Source: Hyphomicrobiales bacterium
Lineage (GTDB): Bacteria > Pseudomonadota > Alphaproteobacteria > Rhizobiales > Rhizobiaceae
Assembly: GCA_017305935.1 (NCBI GenBank)
Contig: JAFKJU010000015.1
Coordinates: 143,907 to 207,906 of the forward strand
Direction: 5' to 3'
DNA length: 64,000 bases
Positions 25,750-34,449 of this stretch are shown here, piece by piece. The position numbers and the translations under genes were made by a program. The notes below the pieces were generated by a model. It saw only the letters and a list, made by a program, of their open reading frames with translations. It ran no database searches and had not been told where the DNA came from. Every line of letters starts with the position of its first letter. Position 1 is the stretch's first letter.

Positions 25750-26277
25750 ATGAACGCTGCGGCGGACGGCATCAGAGACGATCTCATGGCGCTTTATCTG
25801 CGCCAATGGCGTGTGTTGCGTGCACAATTGCGCAAGCGCACCGGTTCGGACGAGCTTGCCGACGATGCGCTGCAGGAAACCTGGATCCGGGTCGCCAATC
25901 TCGGCGAGCCGCCGGCGATCCGGGATCGCCATGCCTTTCTGATGCGCATCGCCGCCAATATCGCCATCGATCTCATCCGCCGCGAGCGGCGCCATCAGAA
26001 CCGCTGTGTCGATGACGAGGGTATTCTGGCCTCCATCGAGGATCTGGCGCCATCGCCGGAAACCGTCCTCATCGACCGGCAGCGGCTCGGTGCGCTGGTC
26101 AGGGCGCTGATGCAGCTTGACGAAAAGCCGCGCGCCGCGCTGCTGATGAGCCGCTGCGACGGGCTTTCCCACCGCGAGATCGCCGGGCGGCTCGCCGTTT
26201 CTGAAAGCATGGTCGCAAAGTATCTGGCGCAATCGCTGCGCCATTGCCGCGATGTCTTTCGGGCGCTTTCGGAATGA
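25750..26277 (+). CDS. FecI-like ECF RNA polymerase sigma factor
   Basis: The 175-residue protein has sigma region 2 (ELADDALQETWIRVANLGEP, then RHAFLMRIAANIAIDLIRRE) and region 4 (LLMSRCDGLSHREIAGRLAV, then SESMVAKYLAQSLRHC). The adjacent FecR and TonB receptor genes identify it as an iron-starvation sigma factor of the FecI group. Starts: ATG at 25750 or GTG at 25741, both after AAAGGGG. It should direct RNA polymerase to the receptor promoter when FecR transmits the siderophore signal. Confidence 0.92.
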   Translation: MNAAADGIRDDLMALYLRQWRVLRAQLRKRTGSDELADDALQETWIRVANLGEPPAIRDRHAFLMRIAANIAIDLIRRERRHQNRCVDDEGILASIEDLAPSPETVLIDRQRLGALVRALMQLDEKPRAALLMSRCDGLSHREIAGRLAVSESMVAKYLAQSLRHCRDVFRALSE

Positions 26278-26360
26278 TATCGACGGCCGGGCTGCAAGTT
26301 CCGCCTTCCCGTTTCGTCCTGTAAGATGACGAACTGCAACGCCCCGCCTGGAACGCCCGC

Positions 26361-27311
26361 ATGACTTCTTCCGAACGGATCGACGAAGCCTTGAGCGACA
26401 AGGCGATTGAATGGGTGGTGCTGCTGCATTCCGGCCACGAGACGCCAGCCGACCATGAGGCTTTCGCCCGCTGGCGCGCGATCGACCGCCGGCATGAGAT
26501 GGCCGCGCGCGAGGCCGAGGCGATCTGGCAGGGCATCGGCGCCGCCGGCCGCACGATCCGCGGCGACGCCCGCGGCAAGAGCCGGGCGAGAATGACCCGC
26601 CGCGCCATGCTCGGCCTGGGGGCGGTCGGCCTGGTCGGCGGCGGCCTCCTGCAGTCCGGCCTGGTGCGGCTGACCTTCCTTTCGGATTATGCGACCGGCA
26701 TCGGCGAATGGAAGACCATCGCCCTTTCCGACGGATCGACCGTACAGCTCAATGCCCGCTCCGCCCTTTCGGTCGGCTTCGATCGGACGCGGCGGCTGGT
26801 GTCGCTGACCGAGGGACAGGCCACTTTTTCGGTCGCCGACGATCCGGCAAGACCGTTTCTGGTCTCGGCCGCCGGCGGGCAGACCATGGCCGCCGGCAGC
26901 CAGTTCGACGTCGATATCCGCCCCGATGACGTGGCCGTCACCATCCTGCATGGCGATGTCTCGGTCAGCGCCGAGGCTGCCGGGCGCGCCGTCACCGCGA
27001 CGACCAACCAACGCATCCTCTACGATGGAAGGGGCGGGCTGACCAAGGTGGCGGATGTCGATGCCGACACCGAAACGGCCTGGCGGCGCGGCAAGCTGGT
27101 CTTCAACGATCGCCGCCTGACCGATGTCGTCGCCGAGGTCGAGCGCTACCGCTACGGCAGGATCGTTCTCGTCGGCGCCGCGCTGCAGCGCCTTTCCGTG
27201 TCAGGCGTCTTCGATCTCACCGATCCGCAATCGGTGCTGACCACCATTCGCCAAACATTGCCGGTGCGCGTGACCGAATTGCCGTTGGTCACGATCATCC
27301 GCAGCGCCTGA
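26361..27311 (+). CDS. FecR-type anti-sigma/sigma-regulator membrane protein
   Basis: The 316-residue protein has a cytoplasmic N-terminal FecR/DUF4880 domain (AIEWVVLLHSGHETPADHEA), one membrane segment near residues 80-100 (AMLGLGAVGLVGGGLLQSGL) and a periplasmic FecR domain (LSDGSTVQLNARSALSV, then EGQATFSV). It relays ligand occupancy of the outer-membrane receptor to the ECF sigma factor encoded 84 bases upstream. Gene order sigma, FecR, receptor is the standard cell-surface-signalling arrangement. Confidence 0.92.
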   Translation: MTSSERIDEALSDKAIEWVVLLHSGHETPADHEAFARWRAIDRRHEMAAREAEAIWQGIGAAGRTIRGDARGKSRARMTRRAMLGLGAVGLVGGGLLQSGLVRLTFLSDYATGIGEWKTIALSDGSTVQLNARSALSVGFDRTRRLVSLTEGQATFSVADDPARPFLVSAAGGQTMAAGSQFDVDIRPDDVAVTILHGDVSVSAEAAGRAVTATTNQRILYDGRGGLTKVADVDADTETAWRRGKLVFNDRRLTDVVAEVERYRYGRIVLVGAALQRLSVSGVFDLTDPQSVLTTIRQTLPVRVTELPLVTIIRSA

Positions 27312-27458
27312 TAGGCAAGTGATATCAATCCACTACAAAAATCTTGAAAATTCTCTTCATCTTTCGCTGCAAGATCGCCGGCCTGGCTTCGTCTAACCGA
27401 TAGAAGCTGCCGGACCCGACCCGTCCGGCCAGGACAGTCACGGTCGAAGAGGCGTTGC

Positions 27459-29894
27459 ATGAAGAAAGTTGAAACGGGGCGCGGGGCAAGGCCCGCAACG
27501 GTGCTGATGGCCTCGGTCGCGATGACGGCGTTGCTGGTCATGGCACAGGCGCCGGCGATGGCGCAGGATGCGGCAGGCCGATCATCCCGGGTGACGGCCT
27601 ACAGCATTCCGGCGCAGCCGCTCGGTTCGGCGCTCACCAGTTTTGCCGATCGCGCCGGCCTCAAGCTGCTGTTTCCAGCCCAACTGGTGACCGGACGCCA
27701 GAGCGGCGGGCTTTCCGGCCGGCTGAGCCCCGAGCAGGCATTGCAGAGACTGCTGGCTGGAACCGGCCTGACCTACCGCTTCACCAGCGCATCGACGGTG
27801 ACGATCGCCGGCCAGCCGGCAAGCGGATCGGCGGATATCGGCAATGCCACCACACTTACGCCGATCATCGTGCAGGGCGGACAGGAAAATGCGCTCGGGC
27901 CGGTCGACGGCATCGTCGCCACACAGAGCGCGACCGGCACCAAGACGGCGACGCCGCTCATCGAAACGCCGCAATCCGTTTCTGTCGTCTCGGCGCAGCA
28001 GGTGCGCGACCAGGCGGCGAAAGGCGTCGGCGAAGCGCTGCGCTACTCGCCGGGCGTGGTCGCCGAGGAATATGGCGGCACCGACTCGCGCATCGACCGC
28101 TTCATGGTGCGCGGTTTTGCCGACAGCAATCCCTATCTCGACGGCCTGACCACCAACACCTATTACACGCTGCTGTCGGCGAAACTCGAAACCTATGGCC
28201 TGGAGCGCATCGAGGTGCTGAGCGGCCCGGCGTCCTCGCTGTATGGCGCCAACACGCCGGGCGGCCTCGTCAGCGCGGTCAGCAAGCGGCCGACCGAGAC
28301 GCCGCTGCATGAATTCCAGCTTCAGGTGGAATCGCCGAAGGGCGTTTCCGGCGCCTTCGATCTGGGCGGACCGCTGACCGATGACGGCACCCTGCTTTAT
28401 CGCCTGACGGGTGTCGCGCGCGCCGCCGATACCCAGGTCGATTCGGTCGATACCCGCAACTACTATCTTGCTCCCGCCTTCACCTGGAAGCCGGACGAGG
28501 ACACCACCCTGACAGTCCTGCCGAAATTCCAGCGTTCGGACGACGGCGTGCTGGTCCAGAACCTGCCGGCGCTCGGAACCCTCTACGACGCTTCCTTCGG
28601 CAAGATCCCCACCGATCTGTTCATCGGCGAGCCCGATTTCAACACGATCGCCCGCTCCAGCCAGTCGATCGGCTATGCCTTCGAACATCGCTTCGACGAC
28701 GTCTGGACCGTCCGCCAGAACCTGCGGTATTCGAACACCGGCACCCATATCGAGCAGATCGGCACTGCCGGCTATCTTCCGGATACGACCGAACTCGACC
28801 GCTGGACGCTTGGCGCCGATGCCAGCCTGCATGACTTTGCCGTCGATACGCAGGTGGAGGCGAAATTCGACACCGGCCCCGTGGATCACACTCTTCTCGC
28901 CGGCATCGATCATATGCGCTCGCACAGCCGCTGGTACGAGCGCGACGGCACGGCCTCGCCGCTCGACGTCTTGAACCCCGTCTATGGCCAGCCTTTCACG
29001 GTTCCTGACGTCGACTTCGCCACCGAGGACCACCTGCGCCAGACCGGCGTCTATGTGCAGGATCAGATGCGTTTCGACAATTGGCGGATTTCCGGGGCGC
29101 TGCGCTACGACTGGGCCTCGACGCGCGACGCCGACCTGCTGGCCGAGGACGGCACCGGCGTGGAAAACAGCGACCGCCACCTGACGGGCCGCGTCGGCGT
29201 GCTGTACCTGTTCGACAACGGCTTTGCCCCCTATGCCAGCTACGCGACCTCCTTCAAGCCGACGCCCGGCCTCAACGCGACCACCGGCGAAGCTCTGAAG
29301 CCGACGACCGGCGAGCAATATGAAATCGGTCTGAAATACCAGCCGCCCGGCTCCGACAGCTATTTCACCGCGTCGCTCTATACGATCGACCAGGAGAACG
29401 TGACCTCCACCAATCCCGGCCCGCCGGCCACCCAGACGCAGACCGGCGGCGTGCGTATGCGCGGCATGGAGCTTTCCGGCGTCGCCGATCTCGACAACGG
29501 CCTGAAGCTGATTGCCAACTATTCGCTGAATGCCGGCGAGATCACCAGGGACGAGGACGAGACCATTCGCGGCAATCGTCCCAAGGACGTTCCCCGCCAC
29601 ATGGCCAATCTCTGGCTCGACAAGACCATCGAGACGGGGGCTGCGGAAGGTCTCGGTTTCGGCGCCGGCCTGCGCTATGTCGGCGACCGCTACGGCGACA
29701 ACACCAATACGCTGAAAATTCCGGGCTACGTGCTCATCGATGCCGCCGTGCATTACGACTACAAGGACTGGCGTTTCGCGCTCAACGCCACCAATCTTTT
29801 CGACAAGAAATATGTCGGAACCTGCGACGGCGACACTTTCTGCTATTATGGCGAGCGTCGCGCCGTCGTCGGGACGATTTCGGTGAAGTGGTGA
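27459..29894 (+). CDS. TonB-dependent siderophore receptor with N-terminal signalling domain
   Basis: The 811-residue outer-membrane transporter has a signal peptide ending APAMA, then an STN (secretin/TonB N-terminal) signalling domain at about 45-115 (YSIPAQPLGSALTSFADRAG). A plug domain follows (TPLIETPQSVSVVSAQQVRD, then VMVRGF-like and GPASSLYGANTPGG), and then a beta-barrel ending in an aromatic residue (VVGTISVKW). The STN domain contacts FecR and matches the neighbouring regulators. The last bases overlap the start of the binding-protein gene. The siderophore (probably ferric hydroxamate-like, given the FhuB-type permease) is inferred only. Confidence 0.94.
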   Translation: MKKVETGRGARPATVLMASVAMTALLVMAQAPAMAQDAAGRSSRVTAYSIPAQPLGSALTSFADRAGLKLLFPAQLVTGRQSGGLSGRLSPEQALQRLLAGTGLTYRFTSASTVTIAGQPASGSADIGNATTLTPIIVQGGQENALGPVDGIVATQSATGTKTATPLIETPQSVSVVSAQQVRDQAAKGVGEALRYSPGVVAEEYGGTDSRIDRFMVRGFADSNPYLDGLTTNTYYTLLSAKLETYGLERIEVLSGPASSLYGANTPGGLVSAVSKRPTETPLHEFQLQVESPKGVSGAFDLGGPLTDDGTLLYRLTGVARAADTQVDSVDTRNYYLAPAFTWKPDEDTTLTVLPKFQRSDDGVLVQNLPALGTLYDASFGKIPTDLFIGEPDFNTIARSSQSIGYAFEHRFDDVWTVRQNLRYSNTGTHIEQIGTAGYLPDTTELDRWTLGADASLHDFAVDTQVEAKFDTGPVDHTLLAGIDHMRSHSRWYERDGTASPLDVLNPVYGQPFTVPDVDFATEDHLRQTGVYVQDQMRFDNWRISGALRYDWASTRDADLLAEDGTGVENSDRHLTGRVGVLYLFDNGFAPYASYATSFKPTPGLNATTGEALKPTTGEQYEIGLKYQPPGSDSYFTASLYTIDQENVTSTNPGPPATQTQTGGVRMRGMELSGVADLDNGLKLIANYSLNAGEITRDEDETIRGNRPKDVPRHMANLWLDKTIETGAAEGLGFGAGLRYVGDRYGDNTNTLKIPGYVLIDAAVHYDYKDWRFALNATNLFDKKYVGTCDGDTFCYYGERRAVVGTISVKW

Positions 29895-30781
29895 GCCAGG
29901 CGGCCCCTGCAGGCCTTCGCAACATCGCGCGCCGGCAGTTTCTGTCCGGCGCCGCGGCGGCCATGGCCCTGCGGCCCCACCCGGCGAAGGCCGCCGGTCC
30001 GCGGCTGGTATCCTTAAGCTGGGCCGTCAGCGAGACTCTGTATGCCATGGGCGTCGCACCGGTCGCGGCGGCGGAAACCGCTCTCTATGATTCCGTCGTC
30101 CGGCAGCCCGAAACGCCGGCCTCGACCGTCGACATCGGCCTGCAGGGCGCGCCGAACCTCGAATATCTGGCGCAATTGTCGCCCGATATCGTCATCATCC
30201 AGTCCTGGCAGGACAATCTGCGGCCGGCGCTGGAGCGATGCGCCGATGTCGAGACGGTCGATATCTATACCGGCGCGGGCGATGCCTTCGCCCATGCCCG
30301 CGACGCAGCACGGAAACTGGGAACGATCGCAGCCATGCCGGCAAGGGCGGACGGGCTGGTGCTGCAATGCGACGCCCGGCTGGAGATGCTGCGCCGTCGG
30401 CTTCGGCCCGGGGCGAATACCGCCTGCCTCCTCGTCCAGATGATCGATGAAACCAACCTCACCGTCTTCACCGCGGGCAGCTTGTTCGACGGCGCGCTGA
30501 CCCGGCTGGGCCTGCAAAACGCATGGCCGGGGCCGCCGAGCCTTCTCTGGGGCGGGGCGGTCGTCGGCCTGGAGCAACTGGCGGAGCATCCGGATGCCAC
30601 GCTGATCCTGATCGATTCTCCCGGCCTTGCGCCCGATGAAACCCTGACCGGCAGCCCGCTCTGGCAGGCATTGCCTCCCGTGCGGGCGGGCAGAAGCCAT
30701 CGTCTTGCCTCGCTCTGGGGCTTCGGCGGACTACCGACGGCGCTGCGCTTTGCCGAAGCCTTGACCAATGCCATCGCCTGA
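29891..30781 (+). CDS. FhuD-type siderophore-binding protein
   Basis: About 296 residues. The N-terminus carries a twin-arginine-like signal (ARRQFLSGAAAAMALRP). The rest is a FecB/FhuD fold (GPRLVSLSWAVSETLYAMGV, then LEYLAQLSPDIVIIQSW, then RSHRLASLWGFGGLPTALRF). GTG at 29891 overlaps the receptor stop (GTGA); a GTG one codon earlier (29888) is equally possible. It delivers ferric siderophore to the fused permease encoded next, which begins 14 bases before this gene ends. Confidence 0.88.
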   Translation: MSQAAPAGLRNIARRQFLSGAAAAMALRPHPAKAAGPRLVSLSWAVSETLYAMGVAPVAAAETALYDSVVRQPETPASTVDIGLQGAPNLEYLAQLSPDIVIIQSWQDNLRPALERCADVETVDIYTGAGDAFAHARDAARKLGTIAAMPARADGLVLQCDARLEMLRRRLRPGANTACLLVQMIDETNLTVFTAGSLFDGALTRLGLQNAWPGPPSLLWGGAVVGLEQLAEHPDATLILIDSPGLAPDETLTGSPLWQALPPVRAGRSHRLASLWGFGGLPTALRFAEALTNAIA

Positions 30782-32774
30782 CAATCTGGCACCCCTTGAA
30801 ACCGGCGGAAGCCGCCAGCTTCCAATCGCCCTGTCCGCGACCGCCGCTGCGATGGTTGTCGCGCTGCTGCTGACCGCGTTCAATCTGGATGCGGCCTTTC
30901 CCGGCCTTGCCTGGCGCGCGCTCGTGCGACATGCCGGGATGGGCGAACTGCCAGCGGTGATCGCCCTTTACAGCGCTCTGCCGAGGATCGCCGTCGCCCT
31001 GCTCTGCGGCACGGGGCTGGCGCTGTCGGGAACGCTGTTCCAGCAGATCCTGCGCAATCCCCTTGCCGAACCCTCGACGCTTAGCGTTTCCTCCGGCGCC
31101 TATCTGGCGGTGGTGGCATCCGCGATTTTCTGGCCCGGCCTGCTGCTCGCCGGCAAGTTCGCGATTGCGATTGCCGGAGCCGGCACAGCGATGGCGCTGG
31201 TTCTCGCCGCCTCCTGGCGGCAGGCGCTTTCGCCGGTCGCGGTGTCGCTTGCCGGCATGACGCTCAATCTGGTCTTCGGTTCGCTCGCCTCGATTCTCGT
31301 GACCTTCCATCGCGACGGCTTCGTTTCGCTGTCCTTCTGGGGATCCGGCAGCCTGCGCCAGAACGACTGGAGCGTCACCGGCTGGCTCGCGCTCGGCATG
31401 CTGCCTGCGCTTCTGGCCCTCGCCCCCTCCGCCCGCGCCCTCACGCTGTTCAACCTGAAGGACGAGGCGGCCTCCAGCCTGGGGGCCGATATCCGCCGCC
31501 TGGGGCTGATCGGCCTGGGGCTCGCCACCTGGCTGGCGGCCGTCATCGTGGCCGGCATCGGTATGATCGGCTTCGTCGGCCTTGCCGCCCCGTGGCTGGC
31601 GCGCCGGCTCGGCGCGGCCGGCCTGGCAAACCGGTTATGGCTGTCGGCACTCTTCGGCGCCGCTCTTTTGCTCCTCGCCGACCAGACGCTGATCGCGCTC
31701 GGGCCGTTCGCCCGCGCCCTGCCCGCCGGCGCCTTCACGGCATGTCTCGGCGCGCCGCTGCTGTTCTGGCTGCTGCGCAAGCCGCTCCCGATGGCGATGC
31801 CGCCGGCCGGCACGCCGGCAAGCATGGCGACCGGAGGACATCGGGCTCGAACCACCCTGCTCATGATCGGCATCGGGCTCATCATCGCCCTCTCCGCGAC
31901 CGTCACCGCCGATGCCGGCGGCTGGCGCCTGCCCGATATGCGGGAGTTCGCCACCGCGTTTCCCTGGCGCTGGCCACGCATCGTCGGCGCCGGCGCCGGC
32001 GGCGCGGCACTTGCCCTTGCCGGCGCCATCCTGCAGCGCATGACAGGAAATGCCATGGCGAGCCCGGAAGCGCTCGGCATTTCCAGCGGCACGCTTATCG
32101 GGGCGGCACTCGCCCTGTTCGCCCTGCCGGCTGGCTTCGCCGCCGGCCCCATGCTCGGCGGGATCGCCGGGGCAGCGGCGGCATTCGGCCTGATCGTGTC
32201 GATCGGCCGCCGTTGCGGCCTGTCGTCGAACCGGATGCTGCTGGTCGGCATCGGCTTCGGCTCCATCCTCAGTGCCGTCTCCGGCCTGCTGGCGCTGCTG
32301 CCCGATCCACGGCTGCAAAGCCTGCAGACCTGGATGCTCGGCTCGACCAGCCTCGTCTCACCCGACGCGGCGCTTCTGACGCTTGCCGGCACCTGCGCCG
32401 GCCTTGTCGCCGCCCTCCTGACCGCCCGCTGGCTGGATATCCTGCCACTCGGCGGCGCGGCAAGCCTCTCTCTCGGCATCGCCATGTCGGCCCGCCTTTG
32501 CCTGCTGCTCCTGACCTGCGCGCTCTCGGCCATCGCCAGCCTGACCATCGGCCCCTTGAGCTTCGTCGGCCTGATGGCGCCGCACATGGCCCGCGCCATG
32601 GGCATGCGCCATGCGCGCGCCCATCTCAAACTCTCGGCCCTGCTCGGCTGCGGCATCATGATCCTTGCCGACGCCGCCGGCCGCCTGCTGGTCTTTCCCT
32701 ACGAAATCCCCGCCGGCCTCCTCGCCTCCCTGGCCGGCGGCCCCTATCTGATATGGGCATTCCGGCATCGCTGA
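30768..32774 (+). CDS. FhuB-type fused double FecCD permease
   Basis: The 668-residue inner-membrane permease is made of two FecCD domains in tandem, as in FhuB. The repeated signature QQILRNPLAEPSTLSVSSGA (first half) corresponds to QRMTGNAMASPEALGISSGT (second half). GMIGFVGLAAPWLARRL likewise corresponds to GPLSFVGLMAPHMARAMG. It overlaps the binding-protein gene by 14 bases. No ATPase gene follows: the next gene is on the opposite strand. The importer must borrow a FhuC-like ATPase from elsewhere or the operon has lost it. Confidence 0.92.
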   Translation: MPSPDNLAPLETGGSRQLPIALSATAAAMVVALLLTAFNLDAAFPGLAWRALVRHAGMGELPAVIALYSALPRIAVALLCGTGLALSGTLFQQILRNPLAEPSTLSVSSGAYLAVVASAIFWPGLLLAGKFAIAIAGAGTAMALVLAASWRQALSPVAVSLAGMTLNLVFGSLASILVTFHRDGFVSLSFWGSGSLRQNDWSVTGWLALGMLPALLALAPSARALTLFNLKDEAASSLGADIRRLGLIGLGLATWLAAVIVAGIGMIGFVGLAAPWLARRLGAAGLANRLWLSALFGAALLLLADQTLIALGPFARALPAGAFTACLGAPLLFWLLRKPLPMAMPPAGTPASMATGGHRARTTLLMIGIGLIIALSATVTADAGGWRLPDMREFATAFPWRWPRIVGAGAGGAALALAGAILQRMTGNAMASPEALGISSGTLIGAALALFALPAGFAAGPMLGGIAGAAAAFGLIVSIGRRCGLSSNRMLLVGIGFGSILSAVSGLLALLPDPRLQSLQTWMLGSTSLVSPDAALLTLAGTCAGLVAALLTARWLDILPLGGAASLSLGIAMSARLCLLLLTCALSAIASLTIGPLSFVGLMAPHMARAMGMRHARAHLKLSALLGCGIMILADAAGRLLVFPYEIPAGLLASLAGGPYLIWAFRHR

Positions 32775-32798
32775 AAACTTGCAGCAGGCTGCGAGAAC

Positions 32799-33056
32799 TC
32801 AGCGCGCTCTCCTGACCGGGAACATGTCTTCTCCGTAGTGATGAAGTCTCGTGTGGTGCCGGCGGCACAGCCACCGCACTTTCAAAGGGTCGTCATATTG
32901 ATCGTGATGGGCATCCACCGCTTCGAGACCGCAGACCTCGCATGGCTGCTTTTCCAACTCGCCGGCCTTCACGGCTCGCTGCACGGCAAGGTGGGCATCA
33001 TATTTGACCGGATTGGCGCGACGCCAGTTGGCCTGGCGGGTATCGGTTTTCAGCAT
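32799..33056 (-). CDS. Small HNH-like zinc-finger protein
   Basis: An 85-residue protein from the ATG at 33056 (another in-frame ATG lies at 33065). It shows a treble-clef/HNH pattern: CEVCG, then DAHHDQYDDPLKVRWLC, then RRHHTRLHH. Such mini-proteins occur in phages and near mobile DNA and may be nucleases or nucleic-acid binders. Its stop is 24 bases from the FhuB-type gene stop (convergent), exactly where an ATPase gene would be expected. Expression context is unclear and no partner genes are evident. Confidence 0.65.
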   Translation of the reverse strand: MLKTDTRQANWRRANPVKYDAHLAVQRAVKAGELEKQPCEVCGLEAVDAHHDQYDDPLKVRWLCRRHHTRLHHYGEDMFPVRRAR

Positions 33057-33261
33057 GGCGGGCATCCTGGCCTGTAAACGCAAAGCTCTGTTCCGGGATA
33101 TACACCCTCGCCAAAGAACATCAATGGGCCCGCGCGAAGGAACGCGGCCGCCATCCTGTTGCACCGTCGAGGTAAGCATAAGCGAGACTTGGTGTCGCTT
33201 TTTCTCGACATGGGATTGAGATCAGGCACCCCGAAGCCGGCGCTGGAACGCTTTTGTCTGA

Positions 33262-33306
33262 AGCATAATCTTGTCGATCCTCGTTTCACTCCGGTCGGAT
33301 TATGCT
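33262..33306. repeat. Rhizobial palindromic intergenic element (RIME-like)
   Basis: Inverted arms AGCATAATC (33262-33270) and GATTATGCT (33298-33306) surround a 27-base centre and are followed by CTAGA. The layout matches the GCATAATC...GATTATGCTCTAGA palindromes scattered in Rhizobiaceae intergenic DNA, recognised from memory of the family. The right edge abuts the TAG stop of the corA-like gene (33307-33309) and may shape its mRNA 3' end. Confidence 0.65.
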
Positions 33307-34287
33307 CTAGAACCAACCCTTGAGTTTGAACCAGACCAAGGGAATGACGGTGCTCAGGATGATGACAGCCCAGGCATAGGGGTAGCCCCAGGCCCAGTCA
33401 TATTCAGGCATGAACTTGAAGTTCATGCCATAGATCCCGGCGACCAGCGTGGGCGGAATACCGGCGATGGAGACGATCGTCAGGACCTTGATCACATCAT
33501 TCTGGACGATGCCGATCAGCCCGACGAGAGCGTCGAGAACGAACTGGACCTTGTTTGCGAGTTGCTCTTCATACTCGGTCAGCGAATGAATGTCCTGATG
33601 CAGGCTGGCAATGGCGGATTTCGGCGCTTCCGTGAACCAGACACCGCAGTTTTGCTCGACATAGGCGACGACCCGCGCCAGACCCTGTATGCCGTCTCGA
33701 ACCTCCGACAGTCTGTCGCCGAGCCGGCCAACCTGGCGAAGCTGCACCCGCAAAAGCCTGTTGGAACGAGCCGCATGCCGGCCGCGCGTATCTTCGGCTT
33801 GAAATGTGTCGACGGCCAGGACATTCAGTTCCCCGGCCAGGTGTTCGAGGATGTCTGCGACCCGGTCCACGATCTCTTCGCAGAGAAGAACAAAGACATC
33901 GAGGCTCGATTTCGGCGCTTCCCGCCCCGACGCAAACTTGTCGGCAACGGCGTCGAAGGTGGCCAGTGCCATGAATCGAACCGTGATCAGCTGATCGCGC
34001 GACAGAACAAACCCCAACGGCGGCGTCACCTGGCTTTGTTCAGGATGCATCGCGGCGGATGGCGTACTCATATACAGGACGCCATGTTCGTTCCTGAGGC
34101 GACGCGAAGCCTGGATTTCGCTGAGCGCTCCCACGGATGGGAGCACCGCGCCGGTCATTTTCTCGATGTGCGCGACCTCATCGGCGCTGGGATCGAAAAC
34201 GTCTATCCATAGCGGCGGCTTGGTTCCCCCTGCTCCCTTCCCGCCCGTCCGGTCACTGTCGGCTGGATAGAAACGCAGCATTGTCAA
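33307..34287 (-). CDS. CorA-family divalent-cation channel
   Basis: The 326-residue inner-membrane protein has a large N-terminal cytoplasmic domain and two C-terminal membrane helices bearing the signature YGMNF. The long helix region (RLLRVQLRQVGRLGDRLSEV) precedes the pore. CorA proteins form pentamers that move Mg2+, Co2+ or Ni2+. The pre-TM2 loop is KFMPEYDWAWGYPYAW, acidic as in CorA/ZntB relatives. An ATG at 34281 is an alternative start. It is monocistronic, flanked by a palindromic element at its 3' end. The 162-base gap 34288-34449 shows nothing. Confidence 0.9.
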   Translation of the reverse strand: MTMLRFYPADSDRTGGKGAGGTKPPLWIDVFDPSADEVAHIEKMTGAVLPSVGALSEIQASRRLRNEHGVLYMSTPSAAMHPEQSQVTPPLGFVLSRDQLITVRFMALATFDAVADKFASGREAPKSSLDVFVLLCEEIVDRVADILEHLAGELNVLAVDTFQAEDTRGRHAARSNRLLRVQLRQVGRLGDRLSEVRDGIQGLARVVAYVEQNCGVWFTEAPKSAIASLHQDIHSLTEYEEQLANKVQFVLDALVGLIGIVQNDVIKVLTIVSIAGIPPTLVAGIYGMNFKFMPEYDWAWGYPYAWAVIILSTVIPLVWFKLKGWF

Positions 34288-34449
34288 TCACTCCCAAACT
34301 TATCCCGTCATTTTCCATATCGGCCGCCAGGACCGGCCGGCATCTTCGCGGCCGCCTTGGCCGGCTGTCTGGGGAGGACGAATACATGACTATGTTGGCG
34401 CGGAGCTGTAGCCTGTGCGACCGGGCATCCATCGTTAACGCGCTACCCT

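Noticed and set aside
27582..29753. 723-residue open frame antisense to the TonB receptor gene
   Set aside because: It mirrors the codon pattern of the receptor on the other strand, has no domain or motif, and the receptor is certain. Long antisense frames are common in this GC-rich DNA.
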